A stretch of 64,000 nucleotides of DNA. Origin: Thiodiazotropha sp040506275. GTDB taxonomy: Bacteria > Pseudomonadota > Gammaproteobacteria > Chromatiales > Chromatiaceae. Below, piece after piece: positions 8,753 through 17,020 of this stretch (its first letter is position 1; each line of letters opens with the position of its first letter). The position numbers were made by a program, and so were the translations under genes. Below the pieces are notes generated by a model. The model searched no databases. It was not told the DNA's origin and saw only the letters and a program-made list of their open reading frames with translations. The stretch covers positions 1 through 64,000 of the forward strand of contig JBEVXD010000010.1 of the NCBI GenBank assembly GCA_040506275.1, written 5' to 3'.

Positions 8753-9202
8753 ATGAGTTCTCAAGGGGGAGTAGTTGAAGAGCGTAGAACCGTCACTCGA
8801 GATTTGATTGACAAACTCTTGAAAGAGAGACAAGAGATGTTGGTCCTGTTTTGTGAGGTTGCCGGTCTAGAGCCATATCATCGCTCGACCTCACTTGATC
8901 AGCAGCTGCAGACATTTTGTCAGGTATTGATAGATTACACTGCTTTTGGCCATTTCGAAGTTTTTGGCTATGTGAGCAATGGAAATGAAAGACGCAGCGG
9001 TGTGCTGAAGGTCGCCGAGGATATATATCCTGAATTCGTCAAAGCAAGCGAAGTCGCTGTTAACTTCAATGATCGTTATGATTTGTCTGACCATGAACTT
9101 CAGTTGGATCATTTGGCTGAAGATCTGTCTAAACTGGGTGAAGAGCTAGCGGTAAGAATAGAACTCGAAGATCAACTGCTTGCAACTATGCTTGATCGCT
9201 AG
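8753..9202 (+). CDS. rsd: Rsd/AlgQ family anti-sigma-70 regulator
   Basis: 149 residues from ATG 8753, with GGAGGG at 8742–8747; a TTG codon directly before it is a less likely start. The whole length matches the Rsd/AlgQ helical bundle: a KLLKERQEMLVLFCEVAGLEP first helix, LQTFCQVLIDYTAFGHFEVF (compare FCQSLVDYLSAGHFSIY in E. coli Rsd), YPEFVKASEVAVNFNDRYD, and the LGEELAVRIELEDQLLATMLD terminal helix. Rsd binds region 4 of the housekeeping sigma factor and shifts core RNA polymerase to alternative sigmas; in E. coli it also interacts with SpoT. The gene is monocistronic, ending at the terminator at 9278–9303. Confidence 0.9.
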   Translation: MSSQGGVVEERRTVTRDLIDKLLKERQEMLVLFCEVAGLEPYHRSTSLDQQLQTFCQVLIDYTAFGHFEVFGYVSNGNERRSGVLKVAEDIYPEFVKASEVAVNFNDRYDLSDHELQLDHLAEDLSKLGEELAVRIELEDQLLATMLDR

Positions 9203-9203
9203 T

Positions 9204-9796
9204 CTGTTATCTTGTCTATTTCCAATCAACTATTTGTACGCGCTGCTTTCGCGCCAATTTAGTATAGATTTCAGCACAAGCATAGAGTGACCTATGCTTT
9301 TTTGCATAGACCACTTTTTATCTCCTTACTTAGTCGCCGGGTTAATAGTAGTCGGTACTATTGCTCTTAAGAATCCGATTCTATCGGCCGGTAGCGGATA
9401 AAAACTATTCTTCACACTGTTTCTGACGCCCTTCCCGGTTAGAGTGGTTACTTTGCAAGTGACTCGATCTCTCTTTCTCAATGGGTCAGCTTAATGAGCG
9501 TCGAAATGTATGACTGAGTCCACTGTAGTAGTTGATAATTATAGTTTTAGAGAAACAATCCACCGACTAAGACAGGTCTATGCGGTTGAAGGTGGGTGGT
9601 TTCGCCCTCTAATTGATCATCGTATAAATATCAAACTTAGATCACATTTTTATTCGGATGTGAATGAATCTCACTTAGTGATGTTTAATTTTTGATAGTC
9701 ATCATCTAGACTCAGTTGGTGTAACTAGCTGAGTTACATAAGAGTTTTAATTATGTGGTCACGTTTGATTGGCTATTCTTGTTCTAAAAATTTAGG
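9204..9796. other. Intergenic region with a solo element end
   Basis: Contains the rsd terminator and, at 9328–9348, a single 21-bp copy of the MITE-like terminus (ACTTAGTCGCCGGG…TTAATAG) without a partner end. That copy is probably the remnant of an element that was lost or deleted. A 61-codon frame at 9510–9695 has no ribosome site or recognisable motif. A CTCAG…CTGAG inverted repeat lies near 9711–9733. The promoter of the cyclase-like gene is expected near 9700–9790. Confidence 0.55.
9278..9303 (+). terminator. Rho-independent terminator after rsd
   Basis: Perfect 8-bp stem AAGCATAG (9278–9285) / CTATGCTT (9292–9299) with a 6-base loop, running into a T-tract (9298–9303). It lies 75 bp after the rsd stop. 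Confidence 0.85.
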
Positions 9797-9831
9797 ATGA
9801 CTATCAAGCAGATTAGAGATAAAAAAACGAA

Positions 9832-12264
9832 ATGGGGAATAGAGCAACATTGGCCAATCAAATGGATGTTGGAGAGTTCCTGGCGCCGCTTCGCCGATGC
9901 CCGTCGTGGCGAGTAAGCCTGGATCAGTTTCAGATCGGGATTGATAATCGCCATATCGATGTAGCGATTAGTCACCAATTCCGAGCTTCCTTGCTATCCG
10001 TAGTGGAGAGTATTGTTCAGGAGGACCTGAATAAACATGGTTGGGTTAACTTAGGTCAATCCACCTCGGGTAGTGATATTGAAGCCTTTAAGTCGAACTA
10101 TCGCAGCATCGTCCAAGGCGCCCTCGAACAGATACACGCTAACGCCGCAGTCAAAGAACTTCTGCAAATGTTACATTTGGTTCTGCTCAAACTGATGCTT
10201 GATGCACCGATGGCTATATTGGCCAAGCTGCGGAGTAAGTTACAACAGGATGCGGAATCAACTACTGGTATGCATAGTGGCAAGTCCATGGAGATGCATG
10301 AACGTATTGTGGCCTTGGCGCGTCTTGAGCCTGGAATTCGTTATCGAACTTTATCTCGACTTTTTAAAATCGTGCAACGCCTCGAGTCAAAAGAGTTGCG
10401 AAAAATGCGCAAGTCTGTGGTGGGTAGCTCTTGGGTGGTCTCCAAACGGATATTATTCAATCCCTTGTTACACCTGCCCGATCTGACCAGTGAAGAGTAC
10501 CTTATGAAGCACTATCCACTACTCTGTGTGGATCGTGAGGGAGATAATTTCTTCGATCTGACCAACCGTTTTGTCACCGATGTCTATGAAGAGTTTCTTC
10601 CTGAGTGGGCTAAGCGGCAGGAGACAGTTGATAAGAATAGAACACCGGCAGGAGAGGCAACTCAGTTCCAGATAACTCAGCGCGAATTGTATAGTGGTTT
10701 TTCAGAGTTTCTCGAAGGACAAAGGCTGTTGGAACGGAATCTTTCTGAACACGAGTTTAAAGATATTTTTGTCAGTTGGCTGGATGATCCGAGAAATGTA
10801 GATCTGCTTCTGCAGCGTCCAACTGATGCGAAAGGTGGGTGGTTTTCACGTACACCAAAAAGGCAGAGAAAGAGCCTTTGGGATAATCCTGAATATGACA
10901 AAATACAGCAGCGATTGCAGACCAATCTGCTTAAGCACTTTGATCGATCGGGGATTACCCTCCGTGCTATGGCCGCATATCGTACCTCGAGACTCTACCG
11001 TCAGTTAAATGGTCAGGTAAACAATCGGGATATATATCACTATCTGATCGATGCATTACCAAAGCGAGTTTTATCAAAGAAACTCGCTACGACTGAAGAT
11101 AAAGGTGTCGCAGTATTCAAAGCGCTTGATGTGGTACATGGATATATACGTCGTATGCCAGCTGCCAAACAGCAGGGTTATGCGATCCGTTATCTGAAGG
11201 ATTTTGTCTCTTTTCGTCGTGATTTGAAGTTGGCTTACTATACCTACCAACAGATGAATCGTTTGAGGATTTTGCAGGATGGCGAAAATATACAGCTGTC
11301 ACGGGATAATGGCAGTCTATATGAGTTTAGACTCAGTCAAGATACAGATGCTCAAGAGAGCAAGATCAAGGCACATGTCATTCTGAAAGCGGACGTGAGA
11401 GGTTCGACTGAAATCACTCGTCAGCTTGTAGAGAAGAGCCTTAATCCAGCTACCCATTTCAGTATGAATTTTTTCGGCCCGATCACTAAGCTACTTGATC
11501 GTTTTGGTGCTAAGAAGGTGTTTGTCGAAGGAGACGCGCTAATTCTCACGGTTTTGGAAACGGGGGCGATGACGACTCAGGCGATGACCGTTGCCAATGC
11601 CTGTGGATTGGCGAGAAGAATTCTATTGGTCATGGAAGCCCAAAACAGTCAGAACAGAACCCATAATCTACCAAAGCTGGAACTGGGATTGGGGATCTCT
11701 TTCAGTGATGATTCGCCGGCTTATCTATATGATGAGCAGCGGAAAATTATGATCTCTCCCGCCATCAACGAGGCTGACAGACTTTCATCATGTTCTTCAG
11801 AGTTACGACATGATACAAGCTGGCGAAAGAGTCAAAGGCATCGAATCGAGGTATTCACTGACGATAGTGGGAATGAGAATAAAGGGGCTCGCCGATTGAG
11901 GTTCAATGTAAATGGTATTGAACTTGCTCTGCCCGCATTTAAAAAACTAAAATCGGAAATGGTGCTGCATAAGCTAAAGGTAAATAGTCGCTCGGGTGAG
12001 GCTGATAATTACCATGTCGGTCGGTTTGTCGATCGGCGAGGGAGTGCTCACTGGCTTGTAATTAGAGAGGCCATAGTCAAAACTTGGAAGAAAGAAAATC
12101 AGTCTCAGCATATAGAGCAGACAGAAAACTGTTTCTACGAAGTTGTGACTGACCCTGGGTTGGTCGGCAAGGTGAAAAGCAGGCTCAATGCCAAGCGCCC
12201 GCAAGTTCGGGATGATCTGCAAGAGATGAATGAAATACCATTCAGTCTGGAATCAGACACCTGA
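9832..12264 (+). CDS. Large protein with class III nucleotidyl-cyclase-like domain
   Basis: 810 residues. The first ~510 are predominantly helical and hydrophilic with no family I recognise. Residues ~513–690 look like a class III cyclase catalytic domain. ADVRGSTE carries the first metal aspartate (D521). FVEGDALIL carries the second (D568), 47 residues later, as in the family. AINEADRL carries the transition-state pair N646/R650 with the usual four-residue spacing. The usual purine-selecting Lys four residues before D568 appears to be Phe564. A basic C-terminal region of about 110 residues follows. No transmembrane helix or signal peptide is visible, so it should be cytoplasmic. The start is doubtful: the overlapping frame from ATG 9797 reads more protein-like up to 9913, which suggests a frameshift. 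The gene overlaps slt by 12 bp tail to tail. Substrate and product are unknown. Confidence 0.8.
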   Translation: MGNRATLANQMDVGEFLAPLRRCPSWRVSLDQFQIGIDNRHIDVAISHQFRASLLSVVESIVQEDLNKHGWVNLGQSTSGSDIEAFKSNYRSIVQGALEQIHANAAVKELLQMLHLVLLKLMLDAPMAILAKLRSKLQQDAESTTGMHSGKSMEMHERIVALARLEPGIRYRTLSRLFKIVQRLESKELRKMRKSVVGSSWVVSKRILFNPLLHLPDLTSEEYLMKHYPLLCVDREGDNFFDLTNRFVTDVYEEFLPEWAKRQETVDKNRTPAGEATQFQITQRELYSGFSEFLEGQRLLERNLSEHEFKDIFVSWLDDPRNVDLLLQRPTDAKGGWFSRTPKRQRKSLWDNPEYDKIQQRLQTNLLKHFDRSGITLRAMAAYRTSRLYRQLNGQVNNRDIYHYLIDALPKRVLSKKLATTEDKGVAVFKALDVVHGYIRRMPAAKQQGYAIRYLKDFVSFRRDLKLAYYTYQQMNRLRILQDGENIQLSRDNGSLYEFRLSQDTDAQESKIKAHVILKADVRGSTEITRQLVEKSLNPATHFSMNFFGPITKLLDRFGAKKVFVEGDALILTVLETGAMTTQAMTVANACGLARRILLVMEAQNSQNRTHNLPKLELGLGISFSDDSPAYLYDEQRKIMISPAINEADRLSSCSSELRHDTSWRKSQRHRIEVFTDDSGNENKGARRLRFNVNGIELALPAFKKLKSEMVLHKLKVNSRSGEADNYHVGRFVDRRGSAHWLVIREAIVKTWKKENQSQHIEQTENCFYEVVTDPGLVGKVKSRLNAKRPQVRDDLQEMNEIPFSLESDT

Positions 12265-14232
12265 AAATGTATGCCTGGCCTCTATAGGGGTAAGCCATTT
12301 TTTTGGGACAACCTTTGATGGAACGCCTAGGCGGTAGTTGTAGATTACCGTATAGGAGAGAACCCGCTTCAGATATTCTCGGGTTTCGTGAAAGGGAATT
12401 GTCTCGATCCAGATATCAGTAGCCTGAGGTTGATCGGGTAACCAACTCCTTACCCGGGTAGGTCCTGCATTATAGGCAGCTGTGGCCAATACAGGGTTCT
12501 CCTGTAATTCTCTGTATATTTTATTCAGATAACCGGTTCCAAGTCTGATATTAACGTCTGGTTGAAACAGGTCATCCATATGGAGTGGGGAGTGTTTAAG
12601 TTCCCTGGCGACTTCCTTTGCAGTATTTGGCATTAATTGCATTAATCCTCTCGCACCCGCAGAAGATCTGGCATCGCTGATGAATGCGCTCTCCTGACGA
12701 AGAATGGCATATACCCATGCCCGGTCGATACCATGTCCCTGAGCCTGCCCGGTAATGGTTTTGTGATGGGCAAGCGGGAAGCGTAACTCCAGGTCATTCC
12801 ACTGGCGCAGTTTTGCCAGTGTGATAATGCTTTGTGAGGGCCAGTTCCACAGTTGTGCCAGACGTGCGGCGGCCCTTAATTCATCTGGTGAGACATTTTT
12901 AAGCACCAGATTCCATTCACGGCGCGCCGGCAACAGGCGATTTAAAACATGTAGTTCCCGTGCTCTCTGCAATCCAGGTTTGAGCGCCATCTGATCTGTC
13001 AGCACTTGATCAGTTTGTAGAGCGATATGTTCCAGTTTGGGCGGGATACCAAGTTGATTTGCAGCCAAAAAACCATAGTAACTGCGTTCATGTGCAATAC
13101 TCGATAGTATTGATTTTGCCTCATTGACACGATCGAGTTTTATTAAAGCCCGTGCTCGCCAGTACTGCCACTGCCCAAGCTGTTTTTTATCAGCGGGTGG
13201 AGTCTCCGTTACCTGTAATACCCATGACCAGTCTTTCACCTGTAGAGCGGTCTGTAGCTCCTTTTCCGATAGACCACTATCAAGTTTGAGATGCTCCGGT
13301 AATAACCTGTTCAACAACTGATTGAGTTTTTTGTCCGGCTCTCTCGCTAATCCACCGGCGAGTGCGTAGATAGCCTTTTGTTGTTGTTTCTTTGAGAAAA
13401 TCTCAAGAGTATAAAACTGTTCCCAGGCTTTGAATGCGGCCTCAATATCACGCCAGGCGAGTTTTCTGATTGCCTGAATAACCATCTCATCCACATATGG
13501 GTGGTTGATTTGTGTCAGCTGCTCAACTTTCTGCGGACGTTTGTATAGGTTTAGCCAGAGGTCAGCAATCTTCTGCTGAGGTTGACTGAGATAGCGTTTC
13601 AGATAGCGGGCAAGTTTAGTCTGGCGTTGTGACATGGCCATGTTGATTCTCTGCCACACCAGCTGTTCAGAAAGGTGTCCGGATGCTATCCAACTTTTAA
13701 ATACGGGATCACAGACCTTGGGACGGGATCTACCGGTTAACCATATGGCAGGAACTTCAGCATGGGCTTTTGTCGCCTGTCCGGTTTTGATCATGGCATT
13801 CAGTCGTTGACATTGTTGCCTGATGCTACCGCCTTCGGATGAGAATTGCAGATAGGTTTTCCAGAGTCTGTGTTTCGCCAGAAAACCGAGCCACTGTGCC
13901 TCTAATCTCTTTTTCAATGGTGTGCCTTCAAGGCGTTTTAATCGATTACTGATGCTTTCTACCGATTGCTGTTTGATACTGACCAGAGTCTCCTGATAAT
14001 CCAGATAGACTAAAAGTGGGTAATCGGACAACTGCTCCCGTAATTGCTGATAAGAGATGAAATCCTTTTTTGTAAGAGCCTGTTCAGCAGCCAGGAAATC
14101 CTTACGCTGGGATTCTAAACGTTGTTCATCTGAGATCGCTTCAGTGGCTCCTCTACTCAGAGTGGCGACGCTGAGTAAAAAGCCGATTAGCAGTGTTTTG
14201 GTAAAAACAGGCTTCAAGGTCATTTGTTTCAT
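12253..14232 (-). CDS. slt: Soluble lytic murein transglycosylase Slt
   Basis: About 659 residues from ATG 14232 (or 656 from 14223; E. coli Slt70 is 645). It has a Sec signal peptide (TKTLLIGFLLSVATLSRGA), a long alpha-superhelical ring of TPR-like helices (about 30–460), and a C-terminal lysozyme-like SLT domain with catalytic Glu in ILRQESAF, followed by SSAGARGLMQLMP and AAYNAGPTRVRSWL. It cleaves peptidoglycan glycan strands between MurNAc and GlcNAc to form 1,6-anhydroMurNAc ends in the periplasm. Its stop end overlaps the convergent cyclase-like gene by 12 bp. Confidence 0.92.
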   Translation of the reverse strand: MKQMTLKPVFTKTLLIGFLLSVATLSRGATEAISDEQRLESQRKDFLAAEQALTKKDFISYQQLREQLSDYPLLVYLDYQETLVSIKQQSVESISNRLKRLEGTPLKKRLEAQWLGFLAKHRLWKTYLQFSSEGGSIRQQCQRLNAMIKTGQATKAHAEVPAIWLTGRSRPKVCDPVFKSWIASGHLSEQLVWQRINMAMSQRQTKLARYLKRYLSQPQQKIADLWLNLYKRPQKVEQLTQINHPYVDEMVIQAIRKLAWRDIEAAFKAWEQFYTLEIFSKKQQQKAIYALAGGLAREPDKKLNQLLNRLLPEHLKLDSGLSEKELQTALQVKDWSWVLQVTETPPADKKQLGQWQYWRARALIKLDRVNEAKSILSSIAHERSYYGFLAANQLGIPPKLEHIALQTDQVLTDQMALKPGLQRARELHVLNRLLPARREWNLVLKNVSPDELRAAARLAQLWNWPSQSIITLAKLRQWNDLELRFPLAHHKTITGQAQGHGIDRAWVYAILRQESAFISDARSSAGARGLMQLMPNTAKEVARELKHSPLHMDDLFQPDVNIRLGTGYLNKIYRELQENPVLATAAYNAGPTRVRSWLPDQPQATDIWIETIPFHETREYLKRVLSYTVIYNYRLGVPSKVVPKKWLTPIEARHTFSGV

Positions 14233-14503
14233 CCACTGTTTGTTTCGATCAGGAAACCGCACCTTAGCTAGCTTAGGTTTCCTGCTGGTGCTTGCGGTCT
14301 TGGTGTTATTGTTATTAGATTCAAGGCGTCAAAGCCTGTCAGGCAAACACTCAATTCATACTGTAGTGTTGTACGCGAATATAAGCAGAAATTGTAGCAG
14401 TTGGTAGTGCTGAAATTGTAAAAACTTCCGCCTTTTTCGGAAGAAATTATAATCTTCGCGTCATAGGGCATTTAGCGGCAGAAATGAGATGGCCTTTAGC
14501 GGG

Positions 14504-15760
14504 CTAAGTTTTGGCTGATGATAGTGATTTGATGCGATCAGGAGTTAACAATTCAATCCAATGCACTACCGGGATGTTAGTCGGTGTCATTGTGACAATA
14601 TGGCTGAGACAGCCGATATTGGCCGTGGCAATTAACTCAGGTTCTCCCTTCAGCAGAGCCTCAGTTTTACGCTGTCCCAATTGAGCTGAGAGCTGGGGTT
14701 GTAAGATTGAATAGGTACCTGCTGAGCCACAGCAAAGGTGAGACTCTCCTACAGGTGTCAGAGTGTAGCCTATGTTGCTCAGTAGTGATTCCACTACCCC
14801 GGTCAGCTTTTGACCATGTTGTAGAGTGCATGAAGAGTGAAAGGCAATTCGGGGTTGCCGTTCCATTTTACAAATCAAAGGATTGATATCTTCCTGTTGA
14901 ATAACCTCGGCGATATCCTTGCAATGACTAACCAACTGTTTTGCTTTAGCGGCGTAGTCTGGATCATCAGCAAGCAGTTGATCATAGGTTTTAACCATCT
15001 GGGCACAGCCGCTGGCAGTGATAATCAGTAGTTCGGCCTGCTGCTCCAGCAGCGGTAGCCATAGGTCGATATTTCGTCTTGCTGCCTGGCGTGAAGCGCT
15101 ATGATCATCCAGATGGTGCTCAACTGCGCCACAGCAACCGGCTTGGGGGGTGCGAATCAGCGAAATACCGAGACGATCCAAGACTTGTGCTGTCGCTAAA
15201 TTGATAGATGGTGCCAGGGAGGGTTGGACGCAGCCATCCAGGATCAGCATCTTTCTGGGATGTTCCTGCGTAGGCCAGTCATTTTCCCTGATAGACTCTT
15301 TTTTCGGAATTGCCCGGCTAATGGTATTGGGTAAAAACGGCTTGAATATCCTGCCCAGGCTTAACAGTGAGGCGAACAGGCTGCGATTAGGAAGCGTCTT
15401 TCGTAACAGCCAACGTAGAGATCTGTCTGGCAGTGAGCGGGACTGGTGATCATTCAGATGTTGACGGCCGATCTCAAGCAATCGACCGTAGTCGACACCG
15501 GAAGGGCAGGTTGTTTCGCAGGCACGACACAATAGACACCGGTCGAGATGTTGTTGTACTGCTGCGGTCGGTGTTGCTCCTTCAAGTAACTGTTTAACTT
15601 GATATATTCTGCCTCTGGGGCCGTCGAGCTCATTACCGAGAAGCTGATAGGTTGGGCAGGTTGCAGTGCAAAAACCACAGTGTACACAGTTGCGCAGAAT
15701 AGCTTCCGCTTCACGGCCGTCTTCAGATGCTAGAATGTCGGAAGTTAATTTAGTCTGCAT
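14504..15760 (-). CDS. glcF: Glycolate oxidase iron-sulfur subunit GlcF
   Basis: 418 residues from ATG 15760 (E. coli GlcF 407); the frame is open further upstream, but homology begins at MQTKL. Two N-terminal 4Fe-4S ferredoxin motifs (CVHCGFCTATCPTY and CLLCRACETTCPSGVDYG) are followed by two CCG cysteine-rich domains (GCCGAVEHH; CCGSAGTYSILQP). With GlcD/GlcE it oxidises glycolate to glyoxylate, passing electrons to the respiratory chain, which is useful for recycling phosphoglycolate in Calvin-cycle bacteria. GlcD and GlcE are not adjacent here, so they must be elsewhere or the protein serves a related 2-hydroxyacid dehydrogenase. Confidence 0.9.
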   Translation of the reverse strand: MQTKLTSDILASEDGREAEAILRNCVHCGFCTATCPTYQLLGNELDGPRGRIYQVKQLLEGATPTAAVQQHLDRCLLCRACETTCPSGVDYGRLLEIGRQHLNDHQSRSLPDRSLRWLLRKTLPNRSLFASLLSLGRIFKPFLPNTISRAIPKKESIRENDWPTQEHPRKMLILDGCVQPSLAPSINLATAQVLDRLGISLIRTPQAGCCGAVEHHLDDHSASRQAARRNIDLWLPLLEQQAELLIITASGCAQMVKTYDQLLADDPDYAAKAKQLVSHCKDIAEVIQQEDINPLICKMERQPRIAFHSSCTLQHGQKLTGVVESLLSNIGYTLTPVGESHLCCGSAGTYSILQPQLSAQLGQRKTEALLKGEPELIATANIGCLSHIVTMTPTNIPVVHWIELLTPDRIKSLSSAKT

Positions 15761-15873
15761 AATATTTAGGGTGTGTATTGTGAGGTCTTTTGAAAGGAAA
15801 ACCAAGATATTCCATAAGAACCCGAAGGGAGTTGCTTTTACCTGGAATGGTATAACCTGTAGCAGGCTCATGT

Positions 15874-16332
15874 ATGACTGACAGCTCCCATGACACAAGT
15901 GTGCCACACAGTTTAGAGCAATTTCTTCCATTTAAGAGTATGGGAATTAAGCTGCTCGAGATATCGGACAACTGGAGTCGGGTACGATTGCTGCTACCCC
16001 TGAACCAGCACAACATGAATCCAGGTGGGAGTATGTTTGGGGGGAGTATTGCCGCAGTTGCAGATCCGGTAGCCGCCTTAGCCTGCCACCATCGCTTTCC
16101 CGATTTTACGGTTTGGACTCATACACTGAATGTTGACTTCCTCAAGCCGGGTAGAAGTGATTTGGAGCTTCGTTTTGATTTTCCTGAGAAAATAGCCACA
16201 GATATTGAGTATCAACTGGAAGGGAGGGGGAGATCGACACCAGCTTTTGAATTTGGCATATATGATGCCGGGAATGATTTAACAGCATGGGTGCGCAATA
16301 CAGTAGCGATTCGACCCGGAACTGAAAAGTGA
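15874..16332 (+). CDS. PaaI-like hotdog-fold thioesterase
   Basis: 152 residues, divergent from glcF. It shows the hotdog pattern: NQHNMNPGGSMFGGSIAAVADPVAALA (loop and central helix), then TVWTHTLNVDFLKPGRSDLELRFDF and later strands. The HNMNPGGSMFGG segment corresponds to the HN…GG(H)…G region of PaaI/YbgC-type acyl-CoA thioesterases and DUF4442-type relatives, but the helix Asp/Glu nucleophile position is uncertain. It probably hydrolyses an acyl-CoA. The substrate cannot be read from the context. Confidence 0.75.
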   Translation: MTDSSHDTSVPHSLEQFLPFKSMGIKLLEISDNWSRVRLLLPLNQHNMNPGGSMFGGSIAAVADPVAALACHHRFPDFTVWTHTLNVDFLKPGRSDLELRFDFPEKIATDIEYQLEGRGRSTPAFEFGIYDAGNDLTAWVRNTVAIRPGTEK

Positions 16333-16506
16333 TAGAAAATGGCGTTAATCTGAGGAGGGTATTTGCTTCTCATTACTGATGGGAAATTGTAAATGATTGC
16401 TTCCTGTAACTTTGTCAGGAAGGGTTTTAAACTATTTGGATGGTTAGCAACTACCCAACGATTTTTTTTAACAGGTTCCAGTAGAGTGATAGATTGAGAG
16501 TGTGAT

Positions 16507-16941
16507 ATGACAGATTCAAGCAGTGAAATGAATTTTGAGTTAAGTAGCGCCATAGCGGCTTTTGAAGGTAAGAACTTTTCCCGTGCCGCTATGCTGCTCT
16601 CGCCGTTGGCTGAGGACGGTAATGTAGAGGCCCAGTATCGAATGGCCATTATGTCTCAAGGTGGTCTGGGAATCTCAGCCAATGAACTTATGGCATATAA
16701 ATATATGAAGTCTGCCGCTGAGTCTGGACACCCTATGGCACAACATGGGCTCGGATTTATGTATCTTGAAGGCGAGTGTGTTGAACAAAATCTGACCAAG
16801 GCGGTTGTATGGTTTAAGAAAGCTGCCGAACAGGGGCTGGCCGGCTCTCAAACCACTCTGGCTATGCTTTATGAAGAGGGACGGGGTGTCGAAAAAGATC
16901 CCGAAGAGGCCAAACGCTGGTACAAGCTGGCTGGGTTCTAA
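16507..16941 (+). CDS. Sel1-repeat protein
   Basis: 144 residues made of about three Sel1-like (SLR) helical repeats: MLLSPLAEDGNVEAQYRMAIM, KYMKSAAESGHPMAQHGLGFMYLEG and VWFKKAAEQGLAGSQTTLAMLYEEGRGV, with a final DPEEAKRWYKLAG half repeat. No signal peptide is visible, so it is probably a cytoplasmic protein–protein interaction module. The weak start (ATG 16507 after AGTGTGAT) is supported by protein similarity to the repeat rather than by a ribosome site. Confidence 0.82.
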   Translation: MTDSSSEMNFELSSAIAAFEGKNFSRAAMLLSPLAEDGNVEAQYRMAIMSQGGLGISANELMAYKYMKSAAESGHPMAQHGLGFMYLEGECVEQNLTKAVVWFKKAAEQGLAGSQTTLAMLYEEGRGVEKDPEEAKRWYKLAGF

Positions 16942-16990
16942 CGAACTGCTCAGCAGTGAGGTATAGAGACTCCTGAGTCGCAGCCGATCA

Positions 16991-17020
16991 GATGGTATTG
17001 TTCAACATTGGAATATCATC
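16991..17020. terminator. Hairpin between convergent genes
   Basis: GATGGTATT (16991–16999) pairs with AATATCATC (17012–17020) over nine base pairs with one wobble and a 12-base loop. It sits between the Sel1 gene and the stop of the PilZ-like gene, so it could end transcription from both sides. No strong T-run follows, hence only a tentative call. Confidence 0.35.

Noticed and set aside
9510..9695. 61-codon open frame in the rsd–cyclase gap
   Set aside because: No ribosome site, no homology cue and no signal; probably chance in an AT-rich region.
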